DNA of 64,000 bases from Otis tarda. Lineage: Eukaryota > Chordata > Aves > Otidiformes > Otididae. This document shows, piece by piece, positions 13,401-28,400 of this stretch (positions are counted from its first letter, which is position 1; each line of letters starts with the position of its first letter). The stretch is taken from contig CM048554.1 of NCBI GenBank assembly GCA_026413225.1, forward strand, positions 75,446,463 through 75,510,462, read 5' to 3'. Made by a program: the position numbers and the translations under genes. The notes beneath the pieces are model-generated. The model had not been told where the DNA came from and ran no database searches. It saw only the letters and a list, made by a program, of their open reading frames with translations.

Positions 13401-16400
13401 CCATCAAACTTAGGAAAATTACTGAGAATGAGAAGCTGCCAGTAAATGAAGAGTTCTCCACCAGTCATGTGGAGGTTTAGAAAGTGATAGTACATAAAGA
13501 GTGTAGGAGAGAGAGCTCAGCAGTTAGCGTATGTATTTATCACTGAAGAACAGAAGTCATCTACATCTTGAAGGCGTTACGGAATGAAAAGAAACTTGCA
13601 ATTTGTGTAGTACTTCAAGATGGAATGTACCAATCACCAGGTTGCTGACTGAGAAATCTCTTCTTGAGAGATCTTCTCTTTAAACACTATGCTAGCCTGC
13701 CTTTTTGACTGAACAACTTTATCTTCAAAGATTGGGTTAGTTAACTTATATTCCTGGAAGATAAAAGATTTTATCTTTTAATGGAGAGGCAGACTGCTTC
13801 CCCCCTCTATGCAGTATCACCTAGGAATCAGACATCTGCTGAACTCTCGACAAATACATTTTTAAAACTTGGACCACATCTTCAGTTTGCAGCTCTTTTC
13901 CTCCTTTATTTTCTGTAGCCTAGGCAAAAGAGAAAAAGAAGTTTTCCTGGAGTAAATCTTTTATATTTCTTAAGCACAAAACAAGTGTCTAGGTCCAAGG
14001 TAGCTTTAACTGAAGGGAAAAGTATGGTAAAACTACTTGATTAAAAAGTAGTGGACTGCAGAAATCTTCCTCAATGGGAGGTGAACAAGCAAGCAGCTTT
14101 AAATGAAAACTTTCAGCATCAGGAATTATTTTTAAAACAATCTTCTGTTCCTGTTACTAGTGGTGTTTTTCCAACACAGTCTAGGTACTCTCGTTGTTTT
14201 TGTAGGTGCACTTAATAGAAGATCTGATAGGTCAGAGAAAGAAAACAATCATGCCATGTTTAAGAAGCATTGCCAATTAGGGTTCATGGAGCAAAACTCA
14301 AAATCACCTTAATTTATCAGCAGAGGACCGTATCAGGATCTTATATACTGATGTATATGCATCAGGCTAGAGGATAAGTTCTTGTGACCACATAGCAGGC
14401 CCAGCATGACTGCAGCTTGCTTTTGGTTCATGTTCTCGGCCTCTTTGGCTGTTGGAGGCAAAGGTGGAAGAGGGAAATTCCAGATTTCTGGCACAGTGAA
14501 TGACAGAATATCTATTCAATCTTAATTGTCAATACCAGGAACAGATTTTATCAACTTGTTCATGCAGTGAACAGAGGGCCCCTCAGCTGTGGAAGGAGTT
14601 GTCTTATGCAGTCCAGTTGAAGAATTCTTCTTCCCATTTCTCATCATTCTTTTTAGTAGTTGGCCTAATTCTTGCTCTTATTTCATATATATGAAATTTT
14701 GGAACATACTCATTTGTTTCAAGTTCCAGCCTTCTTCTTCTCTGTTTAGGCCTTTTGTTTTTGTTCTGTTCTGGTTATTGAAAATAAGAAATGGTTGATT
14801 CTGTCACTTCTTGTCAATAGATGTAAACTCTAGGAGAGCACAGTAGAGAATTCTTGACTACTGTTCCCAGCACACAGGTGAGGGAAAGGTGATTCCTGGG
14901 AAATGTATCACTTCCTGCAATACTCTCAGCTCATCAGTCTCTTTTTGCATCAGAAATCTGCAGCTGTTCTGTCTTCGAACAAATGACCCAGAGTATCTAC
15001 ACGAATAGTCTTTATAATGTGCCAACTGATACTGAGAGACACAGATGCTGAAGCAAAGAGTGATAAATTAGTGAGGTTTTAATACTTGCTGGAGTTTTAT
15101 TCTTAGCCTGCACCACTAGCCTTTTGTCATTGAAGAGTGGTTCCTACATCTAACTTTTTATAGCAGAGCTAAAGTTTCTCTGTTACATGTTCACTGAAGA
15201 TGAATATTGCTCCAGAAAGTTCAATGTAATTGATGAGCTGAAGTTGGATTCAGTTATATCTTCACTGTGAAGTTGTTCAGTGTGTGCTAGATCTGAATGA
15301 CCACAGTAAGATTAACATATATTTCCACCTAGACATCTGTAAATACCAGATTAAATGTTCTTCTGTGAAATTTGTAGATGTTGTCTGATTAACACAGGGC
15401 AGTTGGCAAATGAAAATAAGTCATCTTGAGGCCTGTAGACCAGAAGAAGACTTGTTTGTTTCTATGGAATTGTGATTTGTGATTTCATCTATGCTGAAAA
15501 CTAGCAGATTTGTCCAAATATTGAGGGGAATAAGCACCTTTTTTTCTAGGATATTAATACTGAGAGTGATTCAGCTGTGACATGGGAGTACTTAAAAGTG
15601 TGAGTACCAAAATCTATAGAGAGACAGCTAAAAGAAAGCACATCATTATAAAGGGAATTTGAGAATTCTCTTTAATTCTAAAAGGTATTGAAATCCTGAG
15701 CTGCTTGAGGATTGAGAGGCAAGGAACAGATTGAAAAGAAGAGCCATAGAGATGAGTCTGAAGGAGGGAGAGAAGAATACACAGCATGGATTTGCAACAA
15801 AGAAAAGCATAATTAAAGTGGTTCTTGGTACCCTAACAACCATCCTAAAGTTTGAGAGGAAGCTTCACCTACATAGTTCCAATTTTTCCTTCTTTGGTAA
15901 GCTCTTCTCTGGCTGTAAACAAAAAGAAAAATAGAACTTCAGCTTAAAACTGGCATAAAGCAGTTGAGAAACAACCTCCTTTCTATCCTGTGCAGCCAGT
16001 GTGGATGATCTACAAGCACAGAGAGCCAAGTTGTAGCCTCTTTGGAGTTGTCACAGGGGAAGATAATTTTTTTTCTTTAAATGGAGCATGTACCTATATT
16101 GCTGTCCTAAAGGATTCTGTCATGCTGTCTGAACAGCCTTCTTGAATAGACCCTCTTTTTATTGTAAGGTGTCAGTTGCAGTGGGTTGGGAGAAAATTGG
16201 AAGAATCTGTCTGCTTGAAAAAGTAAAACAGAACCACTTCTCTGAACCTAAAGGCAGAAAAAAGAGTAAACACATTCACATAGCTCCATAAACCAATCAG
16301 TACAAAATTCAGGAAAGCTCACTGGCTGAGGAGGAGGAGGAAGAAGGGAATGCTATAAGAATGTTTGAGATTTAAAAAATGCAGGAAAACTAGAGATGTC

Positions 16401-19400
16401 CAAGGCTGATGGAGCAGTGGATTCCCATGAAAGAGAAATAAAATGTCTGGGCCTCTCCTACACTTTTAAAGCAAATTGTGCTACTCTTCTCTAAGTGCAG
16501 ATATGACCAGATAGCAGAAAAGGGCTGGTCCTGCAGACGTGAGAGGAGCAAAATTTGGGGAGTTCATGTGGGAATGCACAGTCCCCATCTCTGTGACATG
16601 CAGAGGATGTGGAAACAGGATGGGCTTCAAAAAGAGCTACTTGAGACTCACCAGCCACCTATGGCTCTTTGTCCCCGTGGAAATAGTTTCTGATAAAAGT
16701 ACAAAACCAGAGTATAAAGTTGTAAGGTTTTTCTTAAGATTTGGGGGATGAAACATTTGTAAATTAATTAGTTGTTAATACTTAACATTTAAATATTTTG
16801 TATGTTTTTATTGTAAAGTATGATGCTAATCCATTTTTTTATATAGGATATAATGCATTATATTTTTCATCTGTAAATGCTCTAGCAACATTTTCTTTTT
16901 AAAATAGAGATGTGTTAATCTAACCTTCTTTTCCCAGGCCAGTATCTTCTTCTGGGGCGTTTTCCTGTACTTACTTAGTGTCCTGTATCAACCTTATGGA
17001 TTTTTATTGTCCAAAGCAAACTGGAAAAATGTTTTCAGATGTTTTAGTTATGTATTTGAGTCATGAAATATTCTGCTGCCATGCACAGTTACTGCTTTTG
17101 TCTTTATCATAGGTCTGGCCTAATTTTTTTCCCCCCTTTATTCTCTTAATTTTAGCTGGAAGAAAAATAACAGTTAGGAAAACCAGACATGTAATAGAAG
17201 GGAAGGCATAACTGGGAGCTTTAGTGTCCATTCACAAAATTATCAAATGAGAAAGAGGAAGAGATGGCATAACAGCACATACAACTTAGCTAGAAAGGAA
17301 AATAATTGCATTTCTTCTCTCTGCAGCATGTATGAGTTGAATGCTAATGCTGTCGTATTTAAATCCTGACAGTATAAATGCTGCTTTTCATCTTTGGGGA
17401 GAGACTGGCAACAGCATGCAAAGCAGTATCAGTGCCCATCCTTTTAACAAGAGAGCACTATGTTGGCAGGCATACCTCTTATTCCTGTCATGTTAGTCCG
17501 AGCCAGCAGCTTTCAAATATCAGCATTACATTTTACTAGTTTTTTGCAGGTGTGAAAGCTGATCTCATTACAATTTATTTTAATAAAATAGCTTAAACTG
17601 ATGATGAAGACCAACTAGATAGTGTACTGTAAAAATTGTGAGAGGGGAAGATGAAAAATATAAAACTTGTCCTCTCCTTAGCTCACAGGCTGTTGTATTT
17701 GTGGTACCAGATGAAAAGTGGAGAGAGGAAGCAAGAGACAGACTTCAGTTGAGCTCCCATCAGCTAAACCTTGAGTTTACCTGTTCATTTTCCCATTTGG
17801 AACAATGTCACCTTTTAGCTCCAGGCATCTCTTCTTCTCTAATAGCAAAAAGATTACTAGAGGAGGTCTCAACAAATGACACACTGGTCCCTTGGTATAG
17901 CTGGCACATGGGATTGGGTTGCTGGAGAGGGCACTTCTGCTGCATAAATTGAGATGGAGTTGATCAGCAAGGAAATAAGAGGCAAAAAACAGCAGTGCCT
18001 CATATTAAGTGCAAGAAATCTGATAGGTTTGTTAAACCTGTTGCATAAGGTAGACCTGGTGCCTGCTGTAGTACAGGAGTTTGGGGTCCTAAGTGTTGTT
18101 CAGTAGAAAGGAGTTCTACTTGAATATAATCTTACTTTGTTTTTTCCTTCAAAGATAATTCAGAGATACACTTAACCAAAAATTATTTTGATTGTAAAGT
18201 TAAGGAAATACCTAAGTATCCATAAATTTGTTAATACTAATTACAGTCCTTTGTGCATATACATTGTGAATGCATACAGATGTACATACAAAATACATAT
18301 ACCTGTAACTTACTGCAGTACCTGAGCAACTCAAATCCTGGTAGTGTTTATCGCTTTTCATGCTTTCAGAAGGATACCACTTGGATCCAAATTTTAAATA
18401 TAGGAAACTCAGATTTTAAGGGACTGTGTTTACAGGGAATTTACAGTAGGGTTTGAATTCAGCATTTAGCTGCTCCACCTTGATTTTCCATATAGATAGC
18501 TTTGTATGAGTCATCTGACTGAAACTTAAGCATCTATATTTCATTGTCAGTGTTTAAGTAGCTACTCTCATCACCATATATGTTAAACAGAAAGAACAGG
18601 ATCTCATTTTGCAAGAGGTGGCTAAAATATAAGGAATAGTTCACCCAAAGAGGCTCTTTTTCTACAATGACAATAAAGAGACCAGCTTAGAAAACTTGAG
18701 ATGCCAAAATTAGTTTAAATTAGACCCTCCCCTTAACAGATGTGCAGTATCTTGCTGGGAAGGAAAATCAGAGTAAGTAATGCACTGTAAAGTGATACCC
18801 TGTGGCTCAGTAATGTGCCATTATCGACAATCCCTAATCGCCTGAGTTCAAAACTAACATGCTATTTTTTTTTAATCTTTTGAGTGATGAACTTTCAAGT
18901 CTACATGTGGATTTACATAAAGTCCTGTTAAAATATGTCATATTTAAGTTAGATAAAATTTATTTATATAAGAAAATATGTGTATCTGAAAACATCATAA
19001 TCTGAAGTAGTTTTATGTCTTGTCCTGTAAAACATCTTCCCATTTGCAGGATACTAGAGAAACAATTCTTGACATTTACATGCAGATGGTTTACAGAGGT
19101 AATTTTATTTATTAGCTTAAAAAAGAATAGTAAGATTAACTCACAAATTAATGAAATGTTGTATTCAGTTGGAGTATTTGCAGCAATAATGTAATAGCCC
19201 ACTAAAATTTGCTTAAATAGGAAGTGAGGGAGATAATGTACTACTTGGGCAAGGAAAAACACAGAGCAAGTGTCTTTCATCACAGGTTGTAGCTGCTAAT
19301 ACAGTTACAGCAACTTGCTGCTTCCAAACAGTATGCTTGTTTCTGTTCAGAACAGGCTTAAAAGAGCAAGGAAATTCCTGGCGTAACAAATACTGTTTTA

Positions 19401-22400
19401 TGTACCATGTAAGCAGTTCTTCACAAGTTTCTCATTCACATTTGCATCTGTCGTGGAATCCATCTGCATAACATCTTGCCCTGCATAAAATCTAGAGGTA
19501 GTTTCCATTTTGAATTATGAGAAACCAGTTTTCAAATATGAATGTAAATTACTACTTCCTTCATTTTAAAGAATCAATAGTGATTTGCAATATGCAAGGA
19601 CCATGATAGTTTAGCTACAAGAATGAATGTGAAAATATATTAATTTTTTAAACATTTATTCTGTGACTGTATAAACCATTACATAATTCCTTTTTATTTC
19701 AAAGCTTAGACGGAGTTACTCATAATTTTGGAACTTCAGTTGGCAATCATTGTATGTTGTGCAGAGCAGCAAGTGGTCATAACTCTTTTAGACTCTGATT
19801 CTGCTGCTGGAAGGAACTGCAGCTTCATTCATTTATCCATAAATTGTTCCAAGTAGGTTTGAGTTTGTACCACTGGTAGAATAGGCTTCCAAAATGAGTA
19901 AATTTAGTACTTCCATTCCTAATGATAATTTCCTGACTCCAAAAACAAAGAATCATTCATTTGACATTAACAGCAGATAGCAGAATAACCCCCAAATGCA
20001 AAGTGCTAGTTCTTTTACTTTCCGTAGAATGCTAGAAATTAAAAGCTTACTTTAGAGTCTTCTGCTTTAGCCAAAAATTGTATCAAAACCATTCCTTCAC
20101 AGGTAAAAGTAGGTGGTAAAAGGGATTTTTGCAACATTTACAGGCTGGTGCAAAAGCCCAAATTGTAATAAAGAGATAGCCCTGATGAGTAAAAAAATTC
20201 AAATACTTTTCCTTTTTTTTTTTTTTTTTTTTCCCCCACAGAAAGTTAAGTGTCTGTGGCAGAAGTGTAGAGAAGCTCTTTTCTGGAGCTATTCTCAGAG
20301 TAGTTAGTTGCTTCAAAGTGAGTTGTCATCTGCCTTTGGCTGGGACACAAGCAAGGAAGACACTTTCACAGTGAAGTCTGAAGCTTCATTTGTAATGTCT
20401 GAAATACAAATTTAACTTAGGATTTGGGAAAGAGGTGTCTTCCTATATGCAACAGTCAGGAAATGTTGGCAATTTTTAATGTGTTTAAGGATGCAAAAAG
20501 TACAGAGAAGCTGTTCATAAGCCAAGGCCCCTGCCTACTTATCCCATAAACTAAGGGATCTGCATCCTGTTGTGGGGTTGGGCATAGACTGTGATACAGG
20601 ACCCTCAGCCTGTTGTCCAGTCCTCTACCTCCTGACAGCTGCCCTTTTGTCGTTCGCTTGTATTGAATGCTCCCTGCTGCAACTCAAAACCCCTTGACTG
20701 AGCTGCATTGAAAGAAACAACTAGTCTTCCCAGTGAAGCTTCTGTTCCTTTTTTGCTATAAAAATAACAGGTACCTGATGTTACTTTGGCTAGTTTTTTT
20801 CTGCCCAGACCAAGAAAATAATTTTTAGGGTATTCAGCAAGTGACCAGACCATGACTTCTGGTTTTAATAGTGCCTACTCAAAAGGCAGGTGATACAGGC
20901 TCCTCCAAGCTAACTCCTACCTGTGCTTTGACTTTGAAGCCACCTTGTTTGTCCTTCTCTCTAGTCAATGCTTCTCTGAGGCTGAATGGAAGATGGGCAA
21001 TGACTGTGAGAGAAGACAGTTCTGCCTGTCCTTTTTGCCAGTCAAATTTTCCACCTGTCGTGAGATACAGCATAAAAATATTTTTCCTGTGTATCTTATA
21101 GAAAGAAGATTATCTTAAAGGAAGTGTTCAAATAGAACTGGTAGATATGGTTGCTTTTCTCCATGTTTCAGTTTTGACAGCTCTCACTCAACTGCCAATT
21201 GTAACTTTCCCAGCAAAGAGTCAGCGTTTAAGACCAGAACTGTCCTCTGCTTATTATAAGCTACACTGCAGTATGTGTGACATATTGTTATTTGCAAAAC
21301 ATTCAAGTAGCCTAGCAGCAAATTCTGTTTTGTTTCATAAAGGAAAATAGTACAAGTTTGAGGACAGGACTGTATTTCATTGCACATCTGTCTTGTACTG
21401 GTAGCTAGGTTTCAGTTTATGCTCGATAACAGCCTGATTCCATTGATAAAACCTGATTAGACCTACATTTTGTTCCTTATTTATAAAGAGTGAAATAATG
21501 CAAGTATGTTGAAAAAAAAGGATTTCCCAGTTAAAATATTTCTTCTAAATTTTTTTTCGCTTGAATGTTATTGTAAATCTTACAAGATTGTCTGTTTTAA
21601 ATATTGTCTCCTAGTCTAGATGCTGCTTTCATAGAAACCCATTGTGGCTGCTTCTTTTTTAAACTCAACGTGATTGGTATGAAATCCTGTTTATACTCTG
21701 TTCATGGAAAATATTATCTTAAATAATTTGAAGCTCATTTTCCTTTTTCCCTCCTCTCTAGATATGACCCAGACATTTTGTTAGGCTATGAAGTCCAGAT
21801 GCATTCCTGGGGTTATCTCTTACAGAGGGCTGCCACACTAAATGTTGATTTATGCCAGATGATTTCTCGTGTGCCAGGTAAGTTACCGTACAGGGTTTCA
21901 GTCCAGTTCCAATAGAAACAAGTTGAAAGCTATGAAAAAAAAAAAATTAAAAAATAAATAAATGCAGAGTATTTCTTCAGATGGACCTCTTTTTTCTTGT
22001 CGTAGGTATTAACACACATACACAAAATTTGCAATACTAATGAGATTCTGGTTTTCATTGTTTTCTGAATTTTAAAATTCTTTGTGTATTCCACTTCTGA
22101 GTGGGTCCTGTATCCATGAACCTAGACTCATTTTCAGTTGTCATGTGTGTTAAGTTTTCAGTTCTTGGAGGTGCCTTTGCTACCAAACCTTCTCTTGCTT
22201 CAAACTGGCTTTGGTCATATATATATGTCATTCAGGGTACCTACCATAATCATTATTCATTGTTTCTCTGGCTGGGATACAAGGACATACAGATGCTCCT
22301 GAGCAGCACTTATCCTGGTCAGCAGCTCTGTAATAAAATCCTTGCTTTCAGTAGCCATTCTTGTACTGTGGGCAATTTTTACTGCCTCAAGTGCTGATGC

Positions 22401-25400
22401 TTTCCTCCAGCGTTCAGGAAAACATCTGTTTGGGTTTGTTGTTTTGTTTTTTTTTATTTTTTCTTGAAAACCTGGGGAAGTTATCCAGGAGAGTGGTAGG
22501 CCTAGTGTCAATGCTTAGCCAATCAACAGAAGCTATCATTCTGAAGAATGCAGTTAGTGAACAACTAAATTAATGTGTTGCACTTGAGAAGAGTCAAGAT
22601 GACTTTGTAAAATTAAAAACTGCCTCAAAAATTTGTTGTAGCTCTTTCCAGTCATCAAGATGATGTGGATAAGGGAGAAATTATTTTAAAAATCAAAACA
22701 ATTGAAAAAGCTGGTTTTGTCGGGGCTTTTGCCAAAGATCTGTACAGAAATTAAATAGCCATGAAATGAGTGCTTTCCTGGGATTGTCCTATTAAAAACT
22801 TGACCCTGTTACTCTGTAATGGTTGAAAAAGCGAATCAAATGTTAGGCATTGTGGAGCAAGGAAAACATAAAACAATTAAGGTAAATGCAAAAATCTGTA
22901 GTGTGCTTGCACCTCAAATACTGCAGTTCTAGCCTCTTCATAACCTTTCCCCCATCAAAATGGCTATAGGAGAACTGGTAAAAATGAGAAGGGTAATCCA
23001 AATGTGTCTAGTAATTTAGTAAGTTAGGATTCCAGAAGAGACAAAACTGGGTAAGGAAGATAAAAGCCTATGAAATTTTGAGAGATATAAAGGGAAATGT
23101 GGATTGATTGTTCATGGTCTCTTCCAATGCAAGAACCAGAAATCATCAAATGAAGCTAACAAATAGCAGCTACAGAATAGGAGTTGATTTCTCACCCATG
23201 GGTTATTTAACTGTTGAGTTCCTTGCCTCAAGATAGTACAAGTGCTTAAAGTTTATGTTGTTTTAAGACAAGATAAATTATTGGAAGAAAAATCCACTGG
23301 GAACTATTATATATGTGAAAGTAACGTCTGACCCAGGAAGCTGCAAATGACTAGAAGCTGGGAGAGTTCTAGAGAGATGATCCATAGCTGGTTCCCCTGT
23401 TCTTGAAGCATGATACTGGGCTAGTTGCATCTTTGGGTTTACCCAGTGTAGCAATACCATGTTTTATGTTGGCCAGGAGAACATGATGTTTTAGAAGAAC
23501 TATGTTCACGTACTCCTTCCTTGATGTTTCGATATTGGTACACTCTTTTAATGCCTTCAAAATCTTCTGATGCTTTTGATACCTGTGACCTGTTTAGAAG
23601 AGGTCTGAGTTACAGAGACCTCTCAGGAACAAGAAAACATAAGACAAATTTGCTTCTTCAGTTGAAAGTTTTTCCCAACTGGACCTTGGTGAATTTTTAA
23701 ATACTTAATATATTAAAACAAGAACACATGACAATTTAAATACTAATTGGCCATCAAAGGTTCCAAGTTTCCTTCTTTAGCACAAAGGTCTCTAATTTGT
23801 TCTTCAGGAGTAATAACTGATTGCATGAACCTTATTATTAAATTCCCCTGATGGATCAAGTGAGATGATATGCTGGTTGCAATAATAATGCCTCTGGGTA
23901 CAGTCTTCAGAGGTATTGAAGGATGTTCAGAAAAACTTTTGACCCCTTACACTTCAAGATTAGCAGTGTCTTTAGTAAGAGGAATGGTAAGTGCTGCAGT
24001 CAAAGGTTTCTTAAATCTCCAAAGATCACAAAGGTTTACTGCTCTACTGTAGAAGTATGACTGAACAATCTCTTCCGTTTGGGGCAATTAACTAATCTAT
24101 GTCTGCTTTTGTCTCAAAGGCTGAGTCACAGCTCATGTCTTGCAAGACAGGTATGTCTTGACTGTAATGATGCAGAATCAACAATAGTACCCTCGACAGT
24201 ACCCATCTTAATGACATAAGCTGTTGTTCAAGTTACTGGAATTAGGATACACACGAAGAATTCCTCAAAGAAGAAAGGTTACTTCTTTGGGAACTTTATG
24301 GTTCTTAATGCTGATGTCCCTATGTATTTCACAGCTGGGCTACAACTATGAAGTCCCATAGAACATGGGTTCAGTTCTAGTGAAGGAAACCAGGGTTGTA
24401 ACCCTTAACCTCTTTGGACATAAAGTTCAGGTGGGCATGCAGGATACAGGCATTATCTCCACAGCACTGGTATTCATAGTACAGACGTTTTTGTGCCAGG
24501 TGGTAGATGCACACCTAGAAGTGGAGTACATAACGCTTAAAATGTTTCTAAGAACTAGTGTTACTGTAAGGTAAGTAATTATTCTTTTTTGACTGAACTG
24601 CAGGAGAAGGATAAGGAAATGTTCTCTGAGCTCCTTCCAGAAATGTCATGCCATAAGTGTAGGCTTGCATGCATGACCATAGACGTTGTGCATGACCATA
24701 GACAAGTGTTGCGTTCTCTGTTGCTTTGTGGCCTCCTTGCCGTGGTTTTGACCCCATCTCTTCTTCACATGCTCTATTTTCAGAACAGGAAGTGCTACTT
24801 CAAGCAGTATGCTCCTCTTTCCTCCTGTTGAAATAAAGATGGAAAGTACTTTTCCTTTCCTTTCCTATGATTTCAACTTAACAAAAAGAAAGCTGGACTT
24901 CCCTCTGGTTTTGCTTTATTGGCTGAGTCTGGTGCTGCCTCTGCCATTTACAGAGGCAGAACTATTCATAAGTTATTAGGGCACCCCCACAAAAGAAGTG
25001 AGTGCTGTGCCTGTATGTAGTGGCAGTTTGTGTGTGTGCTCTGCGGCCTCCTGTTTCCTCCTTTGCATTACAGCTCAGAGTTAGGGAGTGGGTGACAGAG
25101 GATGAGAGGAAACTTTTTTATTTCGTCTCATGCACTTGAAGGATAGGAAGAATGTCCAGTTCTACTTCTTAACAACTTTATTTCCAAAGAGGCTTACATG
25201 GTTCTGGTGATCTATTCCCCACACCAGTTGTAGAGCACTACAGGTTTTTGTAATTTTGCGATGCTCGTCACATGCAGAGTCTCTTGTTCATCAGGGCAGT
25301 GGGTCTCTTTTGTGACCACAGTATACTTAGTCGCCTGTCTTTGCCAGCAAGACATGAAGCAAACTTAAGAAACATAGGGAATCTCCTAAACAAATCAAAA

Positions 25401-28400
25401 GAGAACTAGGATGACAGTGCAGAAAATAGAACTAACTGATAGTTTCTGCTTCTAATTAAAAAGGACAGGCTGGAGAGGTGGGCCCGTGCCAACCTCATGA
25501 AGTTCAACCAGGCCAAGTGCAAGGTCCTGCACCTGGGTCGTGGCAGTCCCAGGCACAAATACAGGCTGGGCGGAGAATGGATTGAGGCCAGCCCTGAGGA
25601 GAAGGACTTGGGAGTGCTGGTGGACAAAAAGCTCAACATGAGCAGGCAATGCACCCTTGCGGCCCAGAAGGCCAACCGCATCCTGGGCTGGATCAAGAGG
25701 AGCGTGGCCAGCAGGTCGAGGGAGGTGATTCTCCCCCTCTACTCTGCTCTGGTGAGGCCCCACCTGGAGTACTGTGTCCAGTTCTGGAGCCCCCAACATA
25801 AGAAGGACATGGACCAGTTGGAGAAGGTCCAGACGAGGCCACAAGGAGGATCAGAGGGCTGGATCACCTCTCCTATGAGGACAGACTGAGAGAGTTGAGG
25901 CTGTTCAGCCTGGAGTAGAGGAGGCTCCGGGGAGACCTTATAGCAGTCTTCCAGTACCTCAAGGGGGCCTACAAGAAAGATGGGGAGAAGCTGTTCAGTA
26001 GGGCCTGTTGTGATAGGACGAGGGGTAATGGGTTTAACATAGAGGGAGGTAGATTTAGATTGGATATTAGGAAAAAAATTTTTACAATGAGGGTTACACT
26101 GGAACAGGTTTCCCAGAGAGGTGGTGGATGCCCCATCCCTGGAAACGTTCAAGGCCAGGCTGGATGGGGCTCTGAGCAACCTGATCTAGTCAGGGATGTC
26201 CCTGCTTCTTGCAGGGGAGTTGGATGAGATGACCTTTGAAGGTCCCTTCCAACTCTAACCATTCTATGATTCTATGATTCTTAAAAAAAAAAAAAAAATT
26301 GGGGGACGGGGGAAGTAAGTTCCTCACTTTCACAGGAGATTTAGCATGTGAAAATGAAGAAAAGCAGAAGAAAAAAATGTTGCTGCTTGTGGAGCATTTT
26401 TTTCATCCAAACATGAAAAGAGAAATTGCTATTTTTCCTCCTTAAAAATCTGAACCAATAAGGAGGTTAAAAAGATGGTATGCATTTTGATAAAGTGTGA
26501 AAGGTCTGCTAAACTTTGTCGAGGCTCTGTGATTTATTGATAAGGTCAGTAAATGACAAATATGTTTTCTTAACATTTTGGTTGATATGATACACCTTTG
26601 AAAGATCAACATACGAAGTTAGTCTGTATTATGTTGTTTCACAGCAGTTCTGCAGAATTTCAGGCCATTTTTCCTTCTGTCTTCAAGGGTAAATGTCTTT
26701 CATCTGAGGAACTAATTGCTCAATTCAGACCATTGTTGCAAAGCATTGTGTATCCACATTTCTATATGCTCTGTCCAAAATGTTCTGCTTTTTATTAGTA
26801 GGGTACTGTATAGGGATATCTGATAAATGAGTAGTGGCAGAGTACACAACCAACAGTTGAAAAATTAATACGGATTTAGAATGGTGAGAAAATTGCTTCA
26901 AAGTATTTTGTCTTCCATTAAACTAATAAGAAGGAACAAGACTTCGAGGATCAAATAATATGGTGTGTTTTCATATTGAATTTTAAACTGTGTTGTACAT
27001 TTTAAAAAACATCTATGTAAATTCAAGAAAGAGTACTAACACTGTAGCCTTAGGTTGACTGAAAAAAAAGACAGTTTCAAGGAACTCATACCAAAAAGAC
27101 TGTCTTCTCTTGTGTTGTAGTATTTCAGAACATGAAAAAACCCAAGGATTGTGAAAGAGGACATCTTTCCTGTACTGCAGTCACTGCTGTTTTACAGAAA
27201 GATTGAGTGCTACTTCTGCCTCTGCATTTGTTCCTTCCTATTTCCTTCTCTCTCCATTTGTGCTATCCAAAACTCATATCTTCCTGCTCCCACTGTGGTG
27301 GATTTGCTTTTACTGTATGAAAGGCACTGAGTTTTCTCTCCCATGACCTGATTCCAACTGTGTAACATCATTACAAGTAAAGCCTTGAGTTATAAACTCT
27401 TAGGGCAGAAATGATTTTGTTGTTATGTTGGGCGCTAATGTGTGTGCAGGTAGCTTTCAAGTCACATTCAGCATTGCTTGACCAGTACGTTCACTGTGGA
27501 GAATATATTGCCATGGACACCATTTCAACAAGACCAAAAGTAAAATTTACCTTCAGAGGGATGTGCAAGAGCAAGAAAACCTGGAGGAGTTTTATTTAGA
27601 GATTGTGTGGAAGACTGGTAAATACATAATCTTGCACAATCAGTAACAGTCTTTAGGAATTCTTATTTTTCCAGAGAGCTCAGATTGGAAGAGAGATAGC
27701 TTGATCTGGTGTTGACTGTCCTATAATTTGTCTAAATATATTCTCTTTTAATGTCTTTAGATGAAAAGAAAGAGAACAGATTTGCAGCTGAGCTGGATGA
27801 ATATGGATCAGATACAATGAGTGAAATACATGTTGTTGGGCGAATTGTCTTAAATATTTGGAGAATGATGAGACATGAGGTAAAGCTTTTAAAAGGTTAA
27901 TGTATTTGACTTACTGAGTTTTTGTAATTATTGTAGACTTTTTGAAAACTTCATGTAACTTATGTAACTTTTTGTTCTTTATTTGTACACCTTTTCAAAT
28001 ACAGCTGTCTGACGCTTTGTGAGAAAGGATTTTGCGTATCACTAAAATGTAAAATACTGAAGCCCTTATCTTTCAGTAATATTTCTTAATGTTATTCCTT
28101 TTCACTTTGTGGGTTTTGAGAACAACTTACCTGTTTTAGCAATTTGTCTACTATGGTGCTTTTACTAAATCAAATACTTGAACTTATTTTAAGCTGTCAG
28201 ACTTATTGTTTTGCAGTTTATGACCTTACATTTAATACTCAAATGGTTCAGTCTTTATAAATCTTGTTCTGACCAAATTCAGACCTGATCTATTTAATTC
28301 CACACATTTTCAGTTGATGAAGGATCTTCTTTCCTGATGTGTAAGTAGTTAGAGACTTCTAAATACAAATGTTTACCTTTTTAACAAAGAATACTAATAA

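Noticed and set aside
17638..17952. 104-aa intronic ORF
   Set aside because: No conserved motif or splice context; inside the 9.3-kb REV3L intron.
25452..26179. 130- to 146-aa ORFs on both strands
   Set aside because: Sense and antisense shadows of the CR1 copy at 25463-26282.
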